Assembly: GCF_000379105.1 (NCBI RefSeq)
Contig: NZ_KB900609.1
Coordinates: 3,531,082 to 3,576,594 of the forward strand
Length of the DNA stretch: 45,513 nt
Origin: Methylobacterium sp. WSM2598
Lineage (GTDB): Bacteria > Pseudomonadota > Alphaproteobacteria > Rhizobiales > Beijerinckiaceae
Reading direction: 5' to 3'
The position numbers and the translations under genes are program-made. Position 1 is the first letter of the stretch. Each line of letters begins with the position of its first letter. Below, piece by piece: positions 41,977 to 45,513 of this stretch. Below the pieces are notes generated by a model, which searched no databases, was not told the DNA's origin, and worked only from the letters and a program-made list of their open reading frames with translations.

Positions 41977-42150
41977 ATGCTTGACATCATCCGGATCATC
42001 GCGGCGGCTGCCGTGCTCGTCGTCTGGAGCCACGTTGCTCCCGCTCTCGCCGCGACCGATGTCGCTGCCCTGCAGACCGAGCCGGCAACTGACGTACCGT
42101 TCGCGGCGGAGATGACCTGCCCCCTGCGGGCTTGGCCGTACATCGGCTGA
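41977..42150 (+). CDS. Small secreted protein, unknown
   Basis: A 57-residue protein with a clear signal-peptide-like start (MLDIIRIIAAAAVLVVWSHVAPALAATD). The mature part is about 30 residues with one Cys and two Trp overall (TCPLRAWPYIG at the end). AAAGGGG lies 8-10 nt before the ATG. No homologue recognised. It lies upstream of the second DoxX gene on the same strand. Confidence 0.5.
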   Translation: MLDIIRIIAAAAVLVVWSHVAPALAATDVAALQTEPATDVPFAAEMTCPLRAWPYIG

Positions 42151-42172
42151 GCGGCCCTGCTCTCGAGTAGCC

Positions 42173-42253
42173 ATGCTCGCCGTCACCGTTCTGGCCGGCA
42201 TCGCCTTCCTGCCCGCCTGCAACATCGTCCTTGTGCTCGCGGTCAGCCGCTGA
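42173..42253 (+). CDS. Possible 26-residue hydrophobic peptide
   Basis: MLAVTVLAGIAFLPACNIVLVLAVSR, a very short hydrophobic frame with a lipobox-like LPAC, 22 bp after the previous small gene. No ribosome site is seen, and it may be chance. Confidence 0.2.
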   Translation: MLAVTVLAGIAFLPACNIVLVLAVSR

Positions 42254-42336
42254 GGCGAGCCTTCCGACAAGTCCCGCCGACGCTCCGGCCCGGCATCACG
42301 CGGCTGGAGCACGGCCGCAATCCTGGGGAGTTCACG

Positions 42337-42735
42337 ATGGTGACCACACCAAACCGCCTGCGCACCGGGGGCCTCGTCCTGCGCGGCCTGCTCACGGCCG
42401 TCTTCCTGCTCGCGGCCGGGATGAAGTTCGCCGCCGTTCCCTTCGAGGTCTCGGGCTTCGCCCGCTTCGGCTACCCGCTCTGGTTCATGTACGCCGTCGG
42501 CGCGGGCCAGCTCGTCGGTGCCGTCCTGCTCTGGATACGTGGCTGGACGGCTCTCGGGGCACTGTGGCTGGCCGCGATCATGATCGGCGCGGTTGGTAGC
42601 CACCTGCGGGCCGGCGATCCCGTGCCGATGATGCTGCCCGCCGCCGTACTCCTAATGCTGCTCGCCGGCCTCGCTTACGCGCGCCGAAGCGAGCTCCTTG
42701 ACGGACTTCCGCGAAGCGCCGTGCAGCGCGCCTGA
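42337..42735 (+). CDS. DoxX-like four-helix membrane protein
   Basis: A 132-residue membrane protein: LRGLLTAVFLLAAGMKFAAVPFEV, LWFMYAVGAGQLVGAVLLWI, ALGALWLAAIMIGAVGSHLRAGDP, MMLPAAVLLMLLAGLAYARR. The first helix with GMKF and the GSHLRxGD turn fit the DoxX-like group. GGGGAG precedes the ATG at 8 nt. Role unknown. It is distinct from the DoxX gene at 36983. Confidence 0.8.
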   Translation: MVTTPNRLRTGGLVLRGLLTAVFLLAAGMKFAAVPFEVSGFARFGYPLWFMYAVGAGQLVGAVLLWIRGWTALGALWLAAIMIGAVGSHLRAGDPVPMMLPAAVLLMLLAGLAYARRSELLDGLPRSAVQRA

Positions 42736-42882
42736 CGAAGGTGAGCGGCGCGGAGTGTGCTCGCTCAGCACTGGCCGTCCCGGCTTGGCCCTGGCGGGGC
42801 AGCCAGCATGCTGCAGATCCTGACGGCCGCTGGTCCATGGGCTGAATTCGTCGGTCGCCCTCATGGTCCGAAGCTCCAAATC

Positions 42883-43077
42883 AGCGCGCCGCGCGGCCCG
42901 CGCACCCACGAAGGCACCACCATCCCGAGGAAGGTGGACACGATGTGGAGCAGCGACCTGACCACCACCTGGACTGGCGAGGGCCCGGTCGCGGTGTTTG
43001 TCGCCGTCGATCACTGTTCGGCCGAGTGCGTGGGCATCAATGCGCCGCGGCTGACCACACGCTTCGAGGCTCCTGAG
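42883..43077 (+). pseudogene. Transposase (IS3-type rve core) fragment
   Basis: About 65 codons match the start of an integrase-core transposase: APRGPRTHEGTTIPRKVDTMWSSDLT, then WTGEGPVAVFVAVDHCSAECVGINAPRL and TRFEAPEH. The first catalytic Asp is in MWSSDLT. The rest of the core and the N-terminus are absent, so this is a dead remnant of an IS different from the IS481 copies. Confidence 0.65.
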
Positions 43078-43235
43078 CATCCGCTGCCCGGTTACTGTAG
43101 TGGGCAGCCGGATACGACCTTCCGATCACCCGTGCCCGGCCGCCCTAACGTAGCCTAACGTTCCTCGATGCCGCTCAATGGCTTACGAAGCCTGGGGCGC
43201 CAATCAATGGCGCTCTGAGTACCCGGGTGGCGTAC

Positions 43236-43535
43236 ATGAGTGATCCAGACAGCCTCGGCGAGGGCTTCTCGCTGATCTCCGACCTCGCAGAGGATCTCGC
43301 CTTCCAGATCAGCGCCGACCTGCTGTGTCGGAGCTACGAGCCCCAGAGCCGGACGCTTCGCCTCCTCGCGCGGGTCAAGCAGTATCTCGACCACAATGGA
43401 CACCCCGCCGGGCCCGGACTGCAGGAGGCGATCGAGATTGCCGAGCATCAGGGCGCGCTGTCGCCCGGGCTGGAAAAACAAAACCCCGCCGTGGAGGGCG
43501 GGGTTGGTGAGCCGTTGCGGCGTGACGCGGCTTAG
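43236..43535 (+). CDS. Hypothetical protein, 3' end altered
   Basis: A 99-residue soluble protein (MSDPDSLGEGFSLISDLAEDLAFQISADLLCRSYEPQSRTLRLLARVKQYLDHN...). The first 75 residues look coding. The last 25 run through the intrinsic terminator of the convergent gene and overlap its stop, so the original end may have been lost or the end is fortuitous. An alternative GTG start lies three codons upstream. Function unknown. Confidence 0.5.
   Translation: MSDPDSLGEGFSLISDLAEDLAFQISADLLCRSYEPQSRTLRLLARVKQYLDHNGHPAGPGLQEAIEIAEHQGALSPGLEKQNPAVEGGVGEPLRRDAA
43474..43505 (-). terminator. Intrinsic terminator (minus strand)
   Basis: The stem AACCCCGCC (43482-43490) / GGCGGGGTT (43497-43505) has a 6-nt loop and is followed on the minus strand by TTTGTTTTT. 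It lies 27 bp behind the stop of the small gene at 43532. Confidence 0.85.
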
Positions 43536-43693
43536 GCCGCGAGCTTGGCGGCCAGGATCTCGTTCTCGTTGCTGGCGACCAGCGGCAGGACCGGGGCCGA
43601 AGCATTCGGGGTCATGCGATCGGCGGCGACCAGGACCAGCGACGCGTTCACGGCAGCGGCGGCGACGAGGCTGAGCAGGGCGAGGGCAATCAT
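43532..43693 (-). CDS. Small signal-anchored protein, unknown
   Basis: A 53-residue protein with a hydrophobic N-terminus MIALALLSLVAAAAVNASLVLVAADRM and a short tail ending SNENEILAAKLAA. It is likely membrane-bound or exported. It has its own intrinsic terminator and a promoter region with a perfect 9-bp inverted repeat (43712-43749), which argues for a real regulated gene. No family recognised. Confidence 0.6.
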   Translation of the reverse strand: MIALALLSLVAAAAVNASLVLVAADRMTPNASAPVLPLVASNENEILAAKLAA

Positions 43694-43711
43694 CTCACGC
43701 GTTCCCGAGTG

Positions 43712-43749
43712 GCGTTGTGCGATGCAACATATATGGCGCTGCACAACGC
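43712..43749 (-). promoter_or_regulatory. 9-bp inverted repeat over an AT-rich promoter
   Basis: GCGTTGTGC (43712-43720) and GCACAACGC (43741-43749) are perfect arms around GATGCAACATATATGGCGCT, which holds a TATAT -10-like core. They lie 19-56 bp before the small gene at 43693. It is a candidate operator for a dimeric repressor. Confidence 0.5.
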
Positions 43750-43862
43750 AACTTGGTATGCCACATGCCAGATGGCTGGAATGCGGTGATGGCATGTCTG
43801 AGTGGCCGGGCCGAAGTGATCCAGACCTTCCGGCTTGGCTGCCACACCTCACGCGCGGCGCC

Positions 43863-44080
43863 CTAGTCCGTCTCGTCGCGCCACACCTCCAGCAGCTCCT
43901 GCCCCTGCCAGAGCTCGACCCGGTGCGCGGGCACGTCGTCGCGTGTGCGGCAGAGGTCGACCGCCGACGCGAACCGGATCTGGGCAGCCTCCGGCGTCTG
44001 CACCGTCTCGGTGATGACACCTGCCCGTCCCGATAGGTTAGGACGCGGAACAGCGGGTTCTTGAGGTCGTCAGATCCCAT
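43863..44080 (-). pseudogene. Small hypothetical gene with a frameshift
   Basis: The start MGSDDLKNPLFRVLTYRDG (from 44080) and the end VITETVQTPEAAQIRFASAV...VELWQGQELLEVWRDETD (stop 43863-43865) both look coding but are in different frames. The shift lies near 44015-44030, at a CCTGCCCGTCCC stretch. Restoring one frame would give about 72 residues. It is a real frameshift or a sequencing error. Confidence 0.55.
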
Positions 44081-44432
44081 CGTGGTTCCTGGCCTCCTGA
44101 GGCTATGCAAGCACTGCACCCGAAGCCGGGCAGGAGTCAGCACCGCGTATTAACCGCGACGCGCGAGCTTGCCGGCGAGCCGAACAGGGTGCCCCCGAAC
44201 CGGCGAGAGCGGCGGCTGCGTCCGACCTGTCGTGGTCGCCGCTCCTCTCCATTCCGAGATCGGCCGCTCTCGTCGTCACAGATCCGAGCGGGCGAACGCA
44301 GCGACTGGCGCCCGCCTTTGAGCCTGCGGCGCGCTGGTCGCTGTAGATGGCGGCCGGGTCTGAGTGCGGCTCTGGCCCGGCCGCCACGCACCACTTCGCT
44401 ACTACGGCGAGCCCACTGAGCCGGAGATTGTA
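44081..44432. other. Gene-free stretch
   Basis: About 350 bp. Several overlapping frames exist but all are Arg/Ser/Pro-rich shadows without protein character. No repeat or regulatory structure recognised. Confidence 0.4.
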
Positions 44433-44768
44433 TCAGGATTTGAGAGCGTGACCCCTCACCTTCTCGCACGCTCCAGCCAGCTCGCCTGCAACTTCAATAG
44501 GATCCACACGCAGAAACAAGTCATAAAGCTCACAGACATCTTTGTTGTTAGGTCCTGCCATATTCATAATAATCTCCGCAGCTCGCCGCGCCTTTTTAGC
44601 ACCTTCAGAAATGTATTCGACTGGATCAGGCTTACGCTTGTCAGATCGGCTTGCTTTTAGTCCCTTTGATTTTGATGCTTTGTTCGGAGCCGATGTTTGC
44701 TTCGCAGCATGCTGGCTCACTTGAGGTATACCAAAAACTTCAGCCTCATCGGCTCCCGCCGTACTCAT
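44433..44768 (-). CDS. Hypothetical protein, AT-richer, basic linker
   Basis: A 111-residue protein. The N-terminal half is Ser/Lys-rich and disordered (SKSKGLKASRSDKRKPDPVEY). A helical C-terminal part follows (ISEGAKKARRAAEIIMNMAGPNNKDVCELYDLFLRVDPIEVAGELAGACEKVRGHALKS). GGGAG lies about 10 nt before the ATG. Base composition is clearly lower in GC than the rest of the window, a sign of recent transfer. It is last of three co-directional small genes (45199, 44928, 44768). No family recognised. Confidence 0.6.
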   Translation of the reverse strand: MSTAGADEAEVFGIPQVSQHAAKQTSAPNKASKSKGLKASRSDKRKPDPVEYISEGAKKARRAAEIIMNMAGPNNKDVCELYDLFLRVDPIEVAGELAGACEKVRGHALKS

Positions 44769-44802
44769 GGATACTCTGCTCCCACAGCTCGCGCCGGCCA
44801 CA

Positions 44803-44928
44803 TCAAGCCGCCTCATCGGCATCTAGCTCAACTCCGAGCACGCCCTGCTTGATCCGGCGGATAACCTGGATGGTTTCGCCAGCGTTGAGCCAACACGCCA
44901 GTAGCCGCATCTCGGATGCACCCATCAT
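44803..44928 (-). CDS. Possible 41-residue protein in a small-gene row
   Basis: MMGASEMRLLACWLNAGETIQVIRRIKQGVLGVELDADEAA, a compact helical peptide between two co-directional small genes (gap of 10 bp upstream, 34 bp downstream). No strong ribosome site. Position and composition make it more likely than chance, but it is unproven. Confidence 0.4.
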   Translation of the reverse strand: MMGASEMRLLACWLNAGETIQVIRRIKQGVLGVELDADEAA

Positions 44929-44938
44929 CAAGGTGGGC

Positions 44939-45199
44939 TCAATCGTCCCCCTCCGGCTCAACGCAGGACTCGACGAACACCCTGCGCACCTCGCCCCTCA
45001 GCTTTCTCCGCACGGCCTCAGCATCGCAGCGCGCCAGCATGGCCGGATCCACATCAGTCATGCGATCCGGGGTAGCGGCGTCTTCGCTGATCTCTGGGGC
45101 TTGGAATTCGGGAGCTAACATGGCGGTTTGCGCGTGTGCCGAACCGAGTAGTTGGGCCAGAAAGATTGACGCGCTGAGCACAGCAACATAATTCTTCAT
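44939..45199 (-). CDS. Small secreted hypothetical protein
   Basis: An 86-residue protein with a clean signal peptide (MKNYVAVLSASIFLAQLLGSAHAQT). The acidic mature part has two Cys (ARCDAEAVRRKLRGEVRRVFVESCVEPEGDD), which could form a disulfide in the periplasm. First of a row of three small minus-strand genes next to the right IS481 copy. Function unknown. The 210 bp upstream up to the IS show no other gene. Confidence 0.6.
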   Translation of the reverse strand: MKNYVAVLSASIFLAQLLGSAHAQTAMLAPEFQAPEISEDAATPDRMTDVDPAMLARCDAEAVRRKLRGEVRRVFVESCVEPEGDD

Positions 45200-45409
45200 C
45201 AGCGTCTATCCGATTTGCTAAGCTTGCATCAGGGTGTTGCGCCTAGCGTAGATTGGTCGTAGCAGCAGCTACACACTGCTTGAGTCTAAGGACATTCGAC
45301 GGCCTGTGCCCCCCATTAGCAACCGGCCTCTCGCAACAGCAGATCCGCATGTGCCGCGTGCGCCGGCACACGTCCGCACCGGGCGGTAACTCCCACCTAG
45401 TATCGTAGG

Positions 45410-45513
45410 CTAGGTGTATGGTCCCGGTATGAGGTGGTGCGGGTCGATTTTGAAGCGGTCTGGGTCTTTGGTCCAGGCATGACAGATGCTCTGGAACGGG
45501 GTCTTCCAGCGCA
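45410..45513 (-). mobile_element. Second IS481-family copy, inverted, cut by window edge
   Basis: The last 104 bases are the exact reverse complement of 38570-38673, covering the right inverted repeat and the transposase 3' end (stop TAG at 45410-45412). The frame is open to the edge (partial transposase CDS). It is oriented opposite to the copy at 37641, so both right ends face the 6.7 kb between them. Confidence 0.95.

Noticed and set aside
42757..43158. The full 133-codon frame around the transposase fragment as one gene
   Set aside because: Only the middle part (about 42883-43077) resembles a transposase; both flanks are unrelated, so it is a remnant.
44137..44469. A 110-codon minus-strand frame
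   Set aside because: Arg/Ser-rich shadow sequence with no ribosome site; it overlaps the 3' end of a better-supported gene.
1..45513. CRISPR array
   Set aside because: No regularly spaced 24-40 bp direct repeats; the only tandem repeats are the 15-bp (5738) and 27-bp (8650) runs.

Overview
The window reads as the chromosome of a GC-rich alphaproteobacterium, most likely Methylobacterium/Methylorubrum or a close relative. This is inferred from roughly 70 % GC in the left part, a split gatCA / gatB arrangement, rcdA next to rpmE, an Omp25-type outer-membrane protein, and alphaproteobacterial regulatory motifs (CtrA TTAA-N7-TTAAC, LexA GTTC-N7-GTTC, GANTC). No database search was possible.

Positions 1-31742 look like core genome. 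In order they hold: the 5' part of an ABC permease (-); gatC, gatA and a small membrane protein (+); gatB (+); an outer-membrane beta-barrel protein (-); a small anchored protein and an RhlE-type RNA helicase (+); a diguanylate cyclase (+); an A-type Fe-S carrier and an ABC exporter (-); rpmE (+); rcdA (-); a candidate CtrA-controlled small RNA; a small hypothetical gene (-); a cyanide-insensitive-type bd oxidase operon cydA-cydB-DUF2474-GbsR (-); a quinone-oxidoreductase-like gene (-); a methionine operon metY-metA-flippase (-); an acyl-CoA synthetase (+); parC and recO (-); a Pro/Ala-rich membrane protein (+); a secreted metallophosphoesterase (-); maf-yacG (-); and tRNA-Gly(CCC). Three copies of a palindromic intergenic element (5528, 14362, 24647) lie among these genes, and two of them supply the stop codon of the upstream gene.

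The tRNA-Gly marks a sharp change. Positions 31743-45513 are accessory DNA with short hypothetical genes, gene fragments and transposase remains. A copper-type cluster (DUF2946-like protein, outer-membrane protein, copC, copD) comes first, then a secreted MetX-like hydrolase and a DoxX protein. Next is a complete IS481-family element (37641-38673). A second, inverted copy starts at 45410 and runs off the window, so 38674-45409 is framed like a composite transposon. This interior holds a catalase C-terminal fragment, a PilZ protein, a ZntB/CorA transporter, a second DoxX protein, duplicated pieces of an unknown small gene, a transposase fragment, a frameshifted gene and several small secreted or hypothetical genes.

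The most interesting signal is at 13763-13929 (- strand). Two GANTC sites and a perfect CtrA box are followed, at promoter spacing, by a -10-like hexamer, about 95 nt with two hairpins and a CCUCCC stretch, and an intrinsic terminator. This sits directly upstream of rcdA, whose product promotes CtrA proteolysis. It looks like an unannotated cell-cycle-controlled sRNA or an attenuated rcdA leader. A perfect LexA box upstream of parC and the stop-codon-donating palindromes are the next most notable observations.
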